Origin: Pseudomonadota bacterium
GTDB taxonomy: Bacteria > Pseudomonadota > Alphaproteobacteria > Acetobacterales > Acetobacteraceae
Assembly: GCA_021805485.1 (NCBI GenBank)
Contig: JAJZFF010000433.1
Span: forward strand, 1 to 9,907
Length of the DNA stretch: 9,907 nt
Reading direction: 5' to 3'
The position numbers were made by a program, and so were the translations under genes. Positions 1-5,800 of the stretch are shown here, piece by piece. Every line of letters begins with the position of its first letter. The first letter of the stretch is position 1. The notes under the pieces are model-generated. The model was given only the letters and a program-made list of their open reading frames with translations, made no database searches and had not been told where the DNA came from.

Positions 1-1280
1 TGGTCGGTGACAATTACGGCGATGCCAAAGTCATGGCGGGTTTGCCTGGCACGCGGGCGATCGGACACAACCGCTATGCGACGACCGGCGCAACGCTTCT
101 GCGCAATGTGCAGCCATTGTTCGCCGAATTCGAGTTCGGTGGTCTGGCTGTCGGCCATAATGGCAACCTGACCAATGCCCATACGCTGAAGCGCGCCCTG
201 GTGCGGCGGGGCTGTCTGTTCCAGTCGACGACCGACTCGGAGGTTTTCGTTCATCTGATCGCGATCAGCCTCTATGCGACAGTGCTCGACCGTCTGATCG
301 ACGCGCTCAAGCAGGTCCAGGGTGCGTACTCGCTGGTTGCCCTGACCAATGACATGCTGATTGGCGTAAGGGACCCGCTTGGGGTCCGGCCTTTGATCCT
401 CGGCCGCACGCACGGTGCCGATGGAAGCGGGCCGGGCTGGGTGCTGGCATCGGAAAGCTGCGCGCTGGAGATGGTCGGCGCCGAGTTCGTGCGCGATATC
501 GAGCCTGGCGAGATCGTTGCGATCGACCGCGGCGGGGTGCGGAGCCTCAAGCCGTTCGTGCCGCAGAAGCCGCGCTTCTGCGTGTTCGAATATATCTACT
601 TCGCGCGTCCTGATTCGATCGTCGACGGCATGTCGGTCTATGCCGCGCGCAAGCGCATAGGCAGCGAACTGGCGCAGGAATCGCCGGTGGAAGCCGACCT
701 GATCGTCCCGGTTCCGGATTCTGGCGTGCCGGCGGCGATGGGTTATGCCGAGCGGAGCGGCATTCCCTTCGAACTGGGCATTATCCGTAACCATTATGTC
801 GGGCGGACCTTCATCGAGCCGACCGATCAGATCCGCCATCTCGGCGTGCGGCTCAAGCATTCGGCGAACCGGCCGGCGCTCGAGGGCAAGCGCGTCGTGC
901 TGGTGGACGATTCGATCGTGCGCGGCACGACGTCGAAGAAGATCGTCGAGATGGTGCGCGCGGCAGGGGCGCGCGAAGTGCATATGCGGATTTCCTCGCC
1001 CCCGACAACGCATTCCTGCTTCTATGGCATCGACACGCCCGAGCGCGGCAAGCTGCTTGCCGCCCGCAACAGCGAAGCCGAGATGGCCGCGCTGATCGGC
1101 GTGGACAGCCTGGCGTTCATCTCGATCGACGGGCTGTATCGCGCGCTTGGCCACCAGGGGCGCGACGCCGCTGACCCGGCCTATTGCGACGCCTGCTTCA
1201 GCGGTGATTATCCCATTCCGTTGACCGACCACGCCGAGCCGCGGGACGCGCAACTCTCGCTGCTGGCCGAACTGGCCTGA
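1..1280 (+). CDS. purF: Amidophosphoribosyltransferase (PurF), 5' end cut off by window edge
   Basis: PurF makes the first committed step of purine synthesis: it hydrolyses glutamine and puts the ammonia on PRPP to give phosphoribosylamine, in the cytoplasm. The open frame runs from base 3 to a TGA at 1278-1280, giving 425 residues. The N-terminus, with the catalytic Cys of the Ntn glutaminase domain, lies outside the window. Counting residue 1 at the ATG at 33, the glutaminase motif RAIGHNRYATTG is at 8-19, GHNGNLTN at 41-48, and the PRPP-binding loop VVLVDDSIVRGTT at 288-300. Cysteines 183, 329, 385 and 388 match in context and spacing (146, 56, 3) the four iron-sulfur ligands of the Bacillus subtilis enzyme, so this is the [4Fe-4S] type of PurF, unlike the E. 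coli type. It is followed after 24 bases by msrA on the same strand. Identification is certain; only the start is missing. Confidence 0.97.
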   Translation, partial: VGDNYGDAKVMAGLPGTRAIGHNRYATTGATLLRNVQPLFAEFEFGGLAVGHNGNLTNAHTLKRALVRRGCLFQSTTDSEVFVHLIAISLYATVLDRLIDALKQVQGAYSLVALTNDMLIGVRDPLGVRPLILGRTHGADGSGPGWVLASESCALEMVGAEFVRDIEPGEIVAIDRGGVRSLKPFVPQKPRFCVFEYIYFARPDSIVDGMSVYAARKRIGSELAQESPVEADLIVPVPDSGVPAAMGYAERSGIPFELGIIRNHYVGRTFIEPTDQIRHLGVRLKHSANRPALEGKRVVLVDDSIVRGTTSKKIVEMVRAAGAREVHMRISSPPTTHSCFYGIDTPERGKLLAARNSEAEMAALIGVDSLAFISIDGLYRALGHQGRDAADPAYCDACFSGDYPIPLTDHAEPRDAQLSLLAELA

Positions 1281-1304
1281 CAAGGTTGCGCCGGAGCATG
1301 GTGC

Positions 1305-1982
1305 ATGACGCTGGTGGATCAGATCAGGGCGATTATGAGCACGATGAAGACACGGATGCCGACAGCCGGTGAGGCGCTGCCGGGGCGGGCGACGCCGATG
1401 CCGATTCCGGAATTCCACTACGTCAGCGGCGCGCGGCTCGCAGAGCCCTATCCGCCAGGATCGGAAGTCGCGATCTTCGGTCTTGGCTGTTTCTGGGGCG
1501 CGGAACGCAAGTTCTGGCAAGCGCCGGGCGTGCTGGTCACGGCCGTGGGCTATGCTGGCGGATTTACGCCGAACCCCACCTATGAGGAGGTGTGTTCCGG
1601 TCGCACGGGCCATGCCGAGGTCGTGCTGGTCGTGTTCGATCCGCGGGCGACCTCATATCAGAACCTGTTGAAGCTGTTCTGGGAAAACCATGACCCGACG
1701 CAGGGCATGCGCCAGGGTGGTGACATTGGCACGCAGTATCGCTCGGCGATCTACGCCTTGTCCGACGAACAGCTTCGCCTCGCCGAGTTGTCCCGCGACG
1801 CGTATCAGAACGTGCTGTCCGAGGCCGGTTTCGGCAGAATCACGACAGAAATCCTTCCCGCGCCGACGTTCTTTTTCGCCGAAGCCTATCACCAGCAATA
1901 TCTGGCCAAGAACCCTGACGGTTATTGCGGGCTTGGCGGGACAGGAGTGACCTGTCCCGCTGGTGTCATGCCCGCCGATTGA
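1305..1982 (+). CDS. msrA: Peptide-methionine (S)-S-oxide reductase MsrA
   Basis: MsrA reduces the S form of methionine sulfoxide, free or in proteins, back to methionine using thioredoxin; it is an oxidative-damage repair enzyme. The protein has 225 residues. The catalytic motif GCFWGAE is at 61-67 with nucleophile Cys62, and the recycling cysteines 208 and 217 lie in the C-terminal [14 protein letters not shown] segment. The N-terminal stretch with ALPGR (24-28) and the core ([38 protein letters not shown]) match the long E. coli-type MsrA. The chosen ATG at 1305 has GGAG at 1293-1296, eight bases upstream. The in-frame ATG at 1335 is a possible alternative and would drop ten residues. It probably shares a transcript with purF (24-base gap). 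A perfect 10-bp hairpin lies inside the coding sequence just before the stop. Confidence 0.96.
   Translation: MTLVDQIRAIMSTMKTRMPTAGEALPGRATPMPIPEFHYVSGARLAEPYPPGSEVAIFGLGCFWGAERKFWQAPGVLVTAVGYAGGFTPNPTYEEVCSGRTGHAEVVLVVFDPRATSYQNLLKLFWENHDPTQGMRQGGDIGTQYRSAIYALSDEQLRLAELSRDAYQNVLSEAGFGRITTEILPAPTFFFAEAYHQQYLAKNPDGYCGLGGTGVTCPAGVMPAD
1936..1960 (+). repeat. Perfect 10-bp inverted repeat inside the 3' end of msrA
   Basis: Bases 1936-1945 (GCGGGACAGG) and 1951-1960 (CCTGTCCCGC) are exact reverse complements around the 5-base loop AGTGA. Outward G-T wobble pairs (1935/1961, 1934/1962, 1933/1963) could lengthen the stem. It sits over the codons for the last resolving cysteine of MsrA and ends 20 bases before the stop codon. 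Neither strand has a T-run after it, so it is not a classical intrinsic terminator. It could still act as a transcript-end stabiliser, or as a factor-assisted terminator between msrA and the converging DUF1150 gene. The structure is seen; the role is not known. Confidence 0.6.
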
Positions 1983-1985
1983 AAA

Positions 1986-2004
1986 CCTGAGGTATCATTT
2001 CAGG
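1986..2004. terminator. Weak hairpin in the msrA / DUF1150 convergent gap
   Basis: CCTGA (1986-1990) and TCAGG (2000-2004) form a 5-bp stem with a 9-base loop in the 44-base gap between two converging genes. A second short palindrome, GGTTCA-G-TGAACC (2024-2036), overlaps the DUF1150 stop codon. Neither has a clear T tract. One of them, or the stronger repeat at 1936-1960, may end transcription here, but the evidence is thin. Confidence 0.22.
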
Positions 2005-2026
2005 CCGGTCGGCTGCGGCGCATGGT

Positions 2027-2284
2027 TCAGTGAACCGAGACTGGCGCCAGTTCGTGTTGGACGATCGCGGCACGCGCAACGCTATTGTCGGCGGCGACGG
2101 CCATAGGCACGCCGTTGGCGGCGAAGACGCCGAAGGCCGGTCCGTTCGGTGTCATGATCGGGCGGACATAGGCGATTTCCTCGAGTCCGAGTTCGGCGAG
2201 CTGGGCCTCGGTGATCTGATGCGGATCGAGAAACGCCTGGAACGGCGCGTCTTCGGCGATACCGTCATGGGTCTTGATGTTCAT
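2027..2284 (-). CDS. DUF1150 family protein, downstream partner of hsp20
   Basis: A small protein of 85 residues and unknown function. Its sequence (ITEAQLAELGLEEIAYVRPI, then a segment resembling GPAFGVFAANGVPMAVA, then a short variable tail) fits DUF1150, a family typical of alphaproteobacteria and commonly found behind small heat-shock genes. It has no signal peptide or membrane segment, so it is probably cytoplasmic. The start is the ATG at 2284-2282: the last codons of hsp20 hold an AGGAGG motif about 8 bases upstream, and the hsp20 TGA (2288-2286) lies one base before this ATG. Translation is therefore probably coupled to hsp20. The reading frame stays open further upstream to 2338, but that extension only overlaps hsp20 and has no such ribosome binding site. 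It should be heat-induced with hsp20. The family assignment rests on recalled pattern. Confidence 0.85.
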   Translation of the reverse strand: MNIKTHDGIAEDAPFQAFLDPHQITEAQLAELGLEEIAYVRPIMTPNGPAFGVFAANGVPMAVAADNSVARAAIVQHELAPVSVH

Positions 2285-2285
2285 G

Positions 2286-2789
2286 TCAGGAACCCTCCTG
2301 AAGTTCACGCCCAACGATGCGCGACGCAACTGCATCACTGTCGAGCGTGCGTGCTGAGCTGGCGCCGTTTTGGCCGCCTGCTCCCTTCTTGATGGCGATC
2401 GTGCGGATCTTCGCTTCCGGCAATGGCCGGGCGAGGTCGATATGCAGGAGCCCGTTATCGAGCCAGGCGCCCTTGACCTCGATACCTTCCGCGAGAACGA
2501 AAGCCCGCTGGAACTGACGCGCGGCTATTCCGCGATGCAGGAAGATACGTCCCTGCATGTCGTCGTTCTGGCGGCCCCGGATCACCAGCTGGTTGTCTTC
2601 CTGCGTGATCTGGAGATCGTCCATCGTGAAACCGGCAACGGCGATGGTGATCCGCAGGCTTGTCGAGCTGAGTTGCTCGATGTTGTAGGGCGGATACCCT
2701 TCCGACGACGTCTTGGCGGCACGTTCGATCACCTGTTCAAGATGATCAAAGCCCAGAAACAAGGGCGAAGTAAAAACGCGAGTTGTCAA
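2286..2789 (-). CDS. hsp20: Small heat-shock protein Hsp20 (alpha-crystallin family), TTG start
   Basis: An ATP-independent holdase chaperone that binds unfolding proteins during heat stress in the cytoplasm. From the TTG at 2789-2787 it has 167 residues, starting M-TTRVFTSPLFLGFDHLEQV, the usual start of alphaproteobacterial IbpA-like proteins. The alpha-crystallin domain covers roughly residues 35-140, with PYNIEQ at its entry, the GAWLDNGLLHIDLARP segment near its end, and a C-terminal IxI-type motif (IRTIAI) used in oligomer assembly. A strong AAGGAGG lies 5 bases before the TTG. The same frame is open to an ATG at 2867, but that ATG lies between the -35 and -10 elements of a heat-shock promoter, so transcripts from that promoter do not contain it. 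The DUF1150 gene follows one base after the stop codon. The substrate range is unknown. Confidence 0.94.
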   Translation of the reverse strand: MTTRVFTSPLFLGFDHLEQVIERAAKTSSEGYPPYNIEQLSSTSLRITIAVAGFTMDDLQITQEDNQLVIRGRQNDDMQGRIFLHRGIAARQFQRAFVLAEGIEVKGAWLDNGLLHIDLARPLPEAKIRTIAIKKGAGGQNGASSARTLDSDAVASRIVGRELQEGS

Positions 2790-2791
2790 AG

Positions 2792-2837
2792 CCTCCTCCT
2801 TTCGAGCGAGACAAGCGAAACCCGGACGGCGTTTCGC
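2792..2837 (-). promoter_or_regulatory. Candidate ROSE-like RNA thermometer in the hsp20 leader
   Basis: On the minus strand the leader begins with a 7-bp stem, GCGAAAC (2837-2831) pairing with GTTTCGC (2821-2815) over a 9-base loop. A second hairpin follows: CUCGCUC (2810-2804) faces GAGGAGG (2798-2792) over the loop GAAAG. This second hairpin sequesters the Shine-Dalgarno sequence. It contains the UYGCU/AGGA arrangement, with a G-G opposition, that characterises ROSE thermometers of alphaproteobacterial small heat-shock genes. Such an element melts on warming and frees the ribosome binding site. The leader predicted from the promoter is about 50 bases, shorter than classical ROSE elements. 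The folds were made by eye with no energy calculation, so this is a reasoned candidate only. Confidence 0.5.
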
Positions 2838-2844
2838 ACCTCCG

Positions 2845-2873
2845 AAATGGGCATAAATCGCGTCCATTGCAAG
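2845..2873 (-). promoter_or_regulatory. Heat-shock (sigma-32 / RpoH) promoter for hsp20
   Basis: Read on the minus strand, CTTGCAA (2873-2867) is followed after 15 bases by CCCATTT (2851-2845). The established RpoH consensus is CTTGAAA, a spacer of 11-16 bases, then CCCCATNT; counted with the eight-base -10 (GCCCATTT) the spacer here is 14. The predicted RNA start is near 2838, which leaves a leader of about 50 bases before the TTG start. The match to both boxes, the spacing and the downstream gene all agree. Confidence 0.82.
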
Positions 2874-2905
2874 TACCGATTGATCGGGCGCGGCGGCGGG
2901 GCTAC

Positions 2906-3472
2906 ATGCCGGCCATGAGTGCGACGACCGATATTGCGGATGCCGGAATCCCGGAGATCCTGATTGTTCCCGACAAGCGGCTGCGGATGAAAGCGCGCCG
3001 TGTGGTCGGCGCGGACCGTGACGACGTGGCGGAACTGGTGCCGCGGATGTTCGCAGCGATGTACCGCGCGCCGGGTATCGGCCTCGCTGCGCCGCAGATC
3101 GGCGTGTCGCTGCGTCTGGTGGTGATGGATCTGGCGCCGGACGACCAGAAGCAGCCGATGGTCATGATCAATCCCGAGATCACGGCGCGGAGCGAAGAAC
3201 TCGTCTCGCGCGAGGAGGGCTGCCTGTCGCTGCCGGGTCAGTATGCCGAGGTGATCCGGCCGGGGCAGATCAGCGTGGCATTCGAGGACGAGGACGGCAA
3301 GAAGCGAACGATCGATGCCGACGGGTTGCTGGCGGCCTGCATCCAGCACGAGATCGATCATCTCGACGGGGTCCTGTTCGTCGATCATCTGTCGGCGCTC
3401 AAACGGAACATGATCCTGCGCAAGCTCGCGAAGGATCTGCGCGAAAAGGCCGCGCGGAAGCCGGCACGCTGA
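2906..3472 (+). CDS. def: Peptide deformylase
   Basis: Removes the formyl group from the N-terminal formyl-methionine of new proteins, using a bound metal (usually iron), at the ribosome exit. The 188-residue protein holds all three family motifs: GIGLAAPQ (57-64), EGCLS (104-108, metal ligand Cys106) and HEIDH (148-152, ligands His148 and His152 with catalytic Glu149). The frame is open from an ATG at 2783, but that would read back through the hsp20 leader and promoter. The ATG at 2906 (GGGG four bases before it) or the ATG at 2915 is more likely; I give the first. No clear promoter was recognised; CATAAA at 2852-2857 is only a weak -10 candidate. The stop codon shares one base with the start of fmt, which works in the opposite step, so the two are coupled. 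Confidence 0.95.
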   Translation: MPAMSATTDIADAGIPEILIVPDKRLRMKARRVVGADRDDVAELVPRMFAAMYRAPGIGLAAPQIGVSLRLVVMDLAPDDQKQPMVMINPEITARSEELVSREEGCLSLPGQYAEVIRPGQISVAFEDEDGKKRTIDADGLLAACIQHEIDHLDGVLFVDHLSALKRNMILRKLAKDLREKAARKPAR

Positions 3473-4377
3473 TGCGTCTCGCGTTCATGGGATCGCCTGG
3501 ATTCGCGGTGCCGGCGCTGCGGGCGCTGCATGCGGCGGGCCATGATATCGTCGCGGTCTATTGCCAGCCGCCGCGACCGGTCGGGCGGGGCCATCGCATT
3601 CACAAATGCCCGGTTCATGAGGCTGCGGAGGCGCTCGGCCTGACGGTGCGGACGCCGGAGCGCCTGCGCCGGGACGATGCCGAGCGGGCCTATTTCCGCG
3701 CGCTCGACCTCGATGCCGCAGTCGTCGCCGCCTATGGACAGATTCTTCCAGCGGACATGCTGGTCGCCCCGCGACGCGGCTGCATCAATATCCACGCGAG
3801 TCTGCTGCCGCGCTGGCGTGGAGCCGCGCCGATCCATGCCGCGATTCTTGCGGGGGATGCGCAGACCGGCGTGACCATCATGCAGATGGATGAGGGGCTC
3901 GACACCGGGGCGACGCTGCTGGCCGAAGCGGTGCCGATCGGCCCTGAGGATACAACGGTGGATCTGCTTGACCGGCTCGCCGATCTGGGTGCCGCGCTGG
4001 TCATCAAGGTGCTTGACGGGAATTTTCCGCCTGTGCCGCAACCGGAGGGGGGGGTGACCTATGCTCCGAAACTCTCGAAGGCGGACGCGGAGATCGACTG
4101 GTCGGCATCTGCCGCAGTGATTCTGCGGCGGATTCGGGCATTCCGGCCCTGGCCGGGAACGGAGACGCGGCTCGACGGCGAGGCGCTCAAGATTATCCGC
4201 GCCGAACCGGCGGCGGGGCAGGGCGAACCGGGAACGGTGCTTGATGACCGCCTGGCCATTGCCTGCGGCGATGCTGCGATACGGCCGACTCTTGTTCAGC
4301 GCGCGGGGCGGGCCGCAATGCCGGCCGAGGCGTTCCTGCGCGGCCATCCGGTCGCCATCGGGACGCGTCTGGGGTGA
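3472..4377 (+). CDS. fmt: Methionyl-tRNA formyltransferase
   Basis: Puts a formyl group from 10-formyl-tetrahydrofolate on initiator Met-tRNA so that IF2 accepts it for initiation. The protein has 301 residues, somewhat shorter than the E. coli enzyme. The N-terminal domain carries the motif INIHASLLPRWRGAAPI (105-121). The catalytic triad of the family falls at Asn106, His108 and Asp144, the same numbering as in E. coli. The C-terminal tRNA-binding domain follows from about residue 205 (WSASAAVILRRIRAFRPWPG). Its ATG overlaps the def stop by one base (TGATG), and its own stop overlaps the truA start by 3 bases (GTGA, 4374-4377), so translational coupling through def-fmt-truA is likely. An uninterrupted run of eight G (4047-4054) lies inside the gene over a Glu-Gly-Gly-Val stretch and could be prone to slippage. 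Confidence 0.97.
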   Translation: MRLAFMGSPGFAVPALRALHAAGHDIVAVYCQPPRPVGRGHRIHKCPVHEAAEALGLTVRTPERLRRDDAERAYFRALDLDAAVVAAYGQILPADMLVAPRRGCINIHASLLPRWRGAAPIHAAILAGDAQTGVTIMQMDEGLDTGATLLAEAVPIGPEDTTVDLLDRLADLGAALVIKVLDGNFPPVPQPEGGVTYAPKLSKADAEIDWSASAAVILRRIRAFRPWPGTETRLDGEALKIIRAEPAAGQGEPGTVLDDRLAIACGDAAIRPTLVQRAGRAAMPAEAFLRGHPVAIGTRLG

Positions 4378-5141
4378 GGCGCTGGGCGCTCAGGCTCGAA
4401 TATGACGGCCGGGGCTTTGTGGGCTGGCAGCGCCAGGAGAACGGGCTGTCGGTGCAGGAAGTGCTGGAGACGGCCGCATCCCGGCTATGTGGCGGCGATG
4501 TGCCTGACAGCGTGGTTGCTGGCCGCACCGATGCCGGTGTTCATGCCGCTGGACAGGTCGCGGCGCTGGAACTACCGGACCGGCTCGATGCGCGGGCGGT
4601 ACGCGAAGCGCTGAATTTCCACATGAAGCCGCACGCGGTGGCGGTAATCGAGGCGGCGCCTGCGCCGTCGGCGGCGTGGAGTCCGCGATTTTCGGCGATC
4701 GGGCGGGCCTATCGCTATTTGATTCTTAATCGATCCGCCCGGCCGGCCCTGCGGGATGGGTTCGTCTGGCACGTGAAGGCGCCGCTCGATGCTCCGGCCA
4801 TGCACGAAGCGGCCCAGTCGCTGCTGGGACGCCACGATTTCACCAGTTTCCGGGCCAGCTCGTGCCAGGCGAATTCGCCGCTGCGCACGCTCGATCGGCT
4901 CGATGTCCGGCGGGACGGCGAAACGGTCGTGATCGAGGCGGAGGCACGCAGTTTTCTTCACCACCAGGTGCGGAACATGGTTGGAACACTCAAGCTGGTG
5001 GGTGAGGGCCGCTGGCGCGTCGGTCGCGTGGCCGAGGCGCTCGCGGCGCGCGATCGCTCGGCGGCGGGGCCGACCGCACCGCCGGATGGGCTGGTGCTGG
5101 TCGCGGTCCGCTACGAGGTTGATCCGTTCCCGCGGAACTGA
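4374..5141 (+). CDS. truA: tRNA pseudouridine(38-40) synthase TruA, GTG start
   Basis: Converts uridines 38, 39 and 40 in the anticodon arm of many tRNAs to pseudouridine. The 255-residue protein has the catalytic motif AGRTDAGVHA (49-58), with the nucleophilic aspartate at 53, plus RAYRYLI (111-117) and FLHHQVRNMVG (194-204), all typical of TruA. The start is the GTG at 4374, which gives an N-terminus (RRWALRLEYDGRGFVGWQ) matching the family and overlaps the fmt stop. It is the last gene of the tight def-fmt-truA group. About 100 bases then separate it from infC. Confidence 0.96.
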   Translation: MRRWALRLEYDGRGFVGWQRQENGLSVQEVLETAASRLCGGDVPDSVVAGRTDAGVHAAGQVAALELPDRLDARAVREALNFHMKPHAVAVIEAAPAPSAAWSPRFSAIGRAYRYLILNRSARPALRDGFVWHVKAPLDAPAMHEAAQSLLGRHDFTSFRASSCQANSPLRTLDRLDVRRDGETVVIEAEARSFLHHQVRNMVGTLKLVGEGRWRVGRVAEALAARDRSAAGPTAPPDGLVLVAVRYEVDPFPRN

Positions 5142-5143
5142 CC

Positions 5144-5154
5144 CCCCGATGGGG
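5144..5154 (+). terminator. Possible weak terminator after truA
   Basis: Just after the truA stop, CCCC (5144-5147) can pair with GGGG (5151-5154) over GAT, followed by a moderately T-rich stretch (CTTGTTCTGTTG, 5161-5172). The stem is short and the loop small, so termination here is uncertain. It would separate the def-fmt-truA transcript from infC. Confidence 0.25.
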
Positions 5155-5174
5155 ATGGCGCTTGTTCTGTTGCC

Positions 5175-5205
5175 TTGACAGCCCGATATCGTCTAGAGCG
5201 AAGAT
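5175..5205 (+). promoter_or_regulatory. Possible housekeeping promoter for infC
   Basis: A perfect -35 hexamer TTGACA lies at 5175-5180, 64 bases before the infC start codon. No good -10 follows at 16-18 bases; GAAGAT at 5200-5205 (spacer 19) is the best but poor match. Alphaproteobacterial -10 boxes are often degenerate, so a promoter is plausible. If used, the infC leader would be about 35 bases. Confidence 0.4.
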
Positions 5206-5233
5206 CTCGTATTCGCGTTTCTTCCACAACGAC

Positions 5234-5247
5234 AGGAGAGCGACATA
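5234..5247 (+). promoter_or_regulatory. Shine-Dalgarno and AUA start codon of infC
   Basis: AGGAG (5234-5238) lies 6 bases before an ATA codon (5245-5247) in frame with infC. From the in-frame TAG at 5194-5196 down to the GTG at 5314 the frame contains no ATG, GTG or TTG. The GTG would remove about 23 residues, including a conserved segment. The AUA is therefore the most likely start. IF3 is known to reject non-standard start codons, so this codon allows the protein to repress its own synthesis. Confidence 0.85.
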
Positions 5248-5784
5248 GCCAGACTACCCGTTCCGCCGAGCCCGCCCAGCCGCGAAGGCCCGCGCGTCAA
5301 TGAAGACATTCGTGTGCCCCAGGTCCGTCTCATCGACCAGGATGGTGAAATGCTGGGTGTGATGAGCACCAGAGAGGCGCAGCGCCGCGCCGGCGAGGTG
5401 GGACTGGACCTCGTTGAAATCAGCCCGAACGCGGACCCGCCGGTCTGCAAGCTGCTCGATTATGGCAAGTTCAAGTACGAGCAGCAGAAGAAAAAGAACG
5501 AGGCGCGCAAGAAGCAGAAAGTGATCGAGATCAAGGAGATCAAGGTCCGCCCGAACATCGACGAGAACGATTATCAGGTGAAGCTGCGCGCCATGAAGAG
5601 CTTTATCGGCGATGGGGACAAGGTGAAGGTCACGCTGCGGTTCCGCGGGCGTGAAATGGCGCATCAGGAACTCGGCGTGAAGGTGCTCGAGCGCATCCGA
5701 CTCGATATGGAAACCGATACCAAGGTCGAGCAGATGCCGAAGATGGAAAACCGTCAGATGATCATGGTGCTCAGCCCGCGCTGA
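5245..5784 (+). CDS. infC: Translation initiation factor IF-3, AUA start
   Basis: IF3 binds the 30S subunit, keeps it apart from 50S, and checks that initiator tRNA pairs with a proper start codon. From the ATA at 5245 the protein has 179 residues, close to the 180 of E. coli IF3. It has an N-terminal arm rich in proline, then [16 protein letters not shown] (15-30), the N-domain, the basic linker helix ([16 protein letters not shown], about 75-90), and the C-domain with [19 protein letters not shown] and [15 protein letters not shown]. In many bacteria infC is followed by rpmI and rplT; here it is followed by a nucleosidase-like gene, and no ribosomal-protein gene is present. A perfect 8-bp inverted repeat covers the stop codon. 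The start codon choice suggests self-repression, as known for infC in E. coli with its AUU start. Confidence 0.96.
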   Translation: MARLPVPPSPPSREGPRVNEDIRVPQVRLIDQDGEMLGVMSTREAQRRAGEVGLDLVEISPNADPPVCKLLDYGKFKYEQQKKKNEARKKQKVIEIKEIKVRPNIDENDYQVKLRAMKSFIGDGDKVKVTLRFRGREMAHQELGVKVLERIRLDMETDTKVEQMPKMENRQMIMVLSPR

Positions 5785-5788
5785 GCAC
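5767..5788 (+). repeat. Inverted repeat over the infC stop codon
   Basis: GTGCTCAG (5767-5774) and CTGAGCAC (5781-5788) pair perfectly around CCCGCG. The infC TGA (5782-5784) lies inside the right arm. No T-run follows, so it is not a standard terminator. It could lower read-through into the next gene, or protect the infC message end. Confidence 0.45.
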
Positions 5789-5800
5789 CCGCGCAGCGTC

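Noticed and set aside
2783..2905. Longer def starting at the ATG at 2783
   Set aside because: The added 41 residues would overlap the start of hsp20, its leader and its promoter, and do not look like a deformylase N-terminus.
3385..4347. 320-residue open frame on the minus strand opposite fmt
   Set aside because: Arginine- and proline-rich translation typical of a shadow frame; fmt on the other strand has all catalytic residues.
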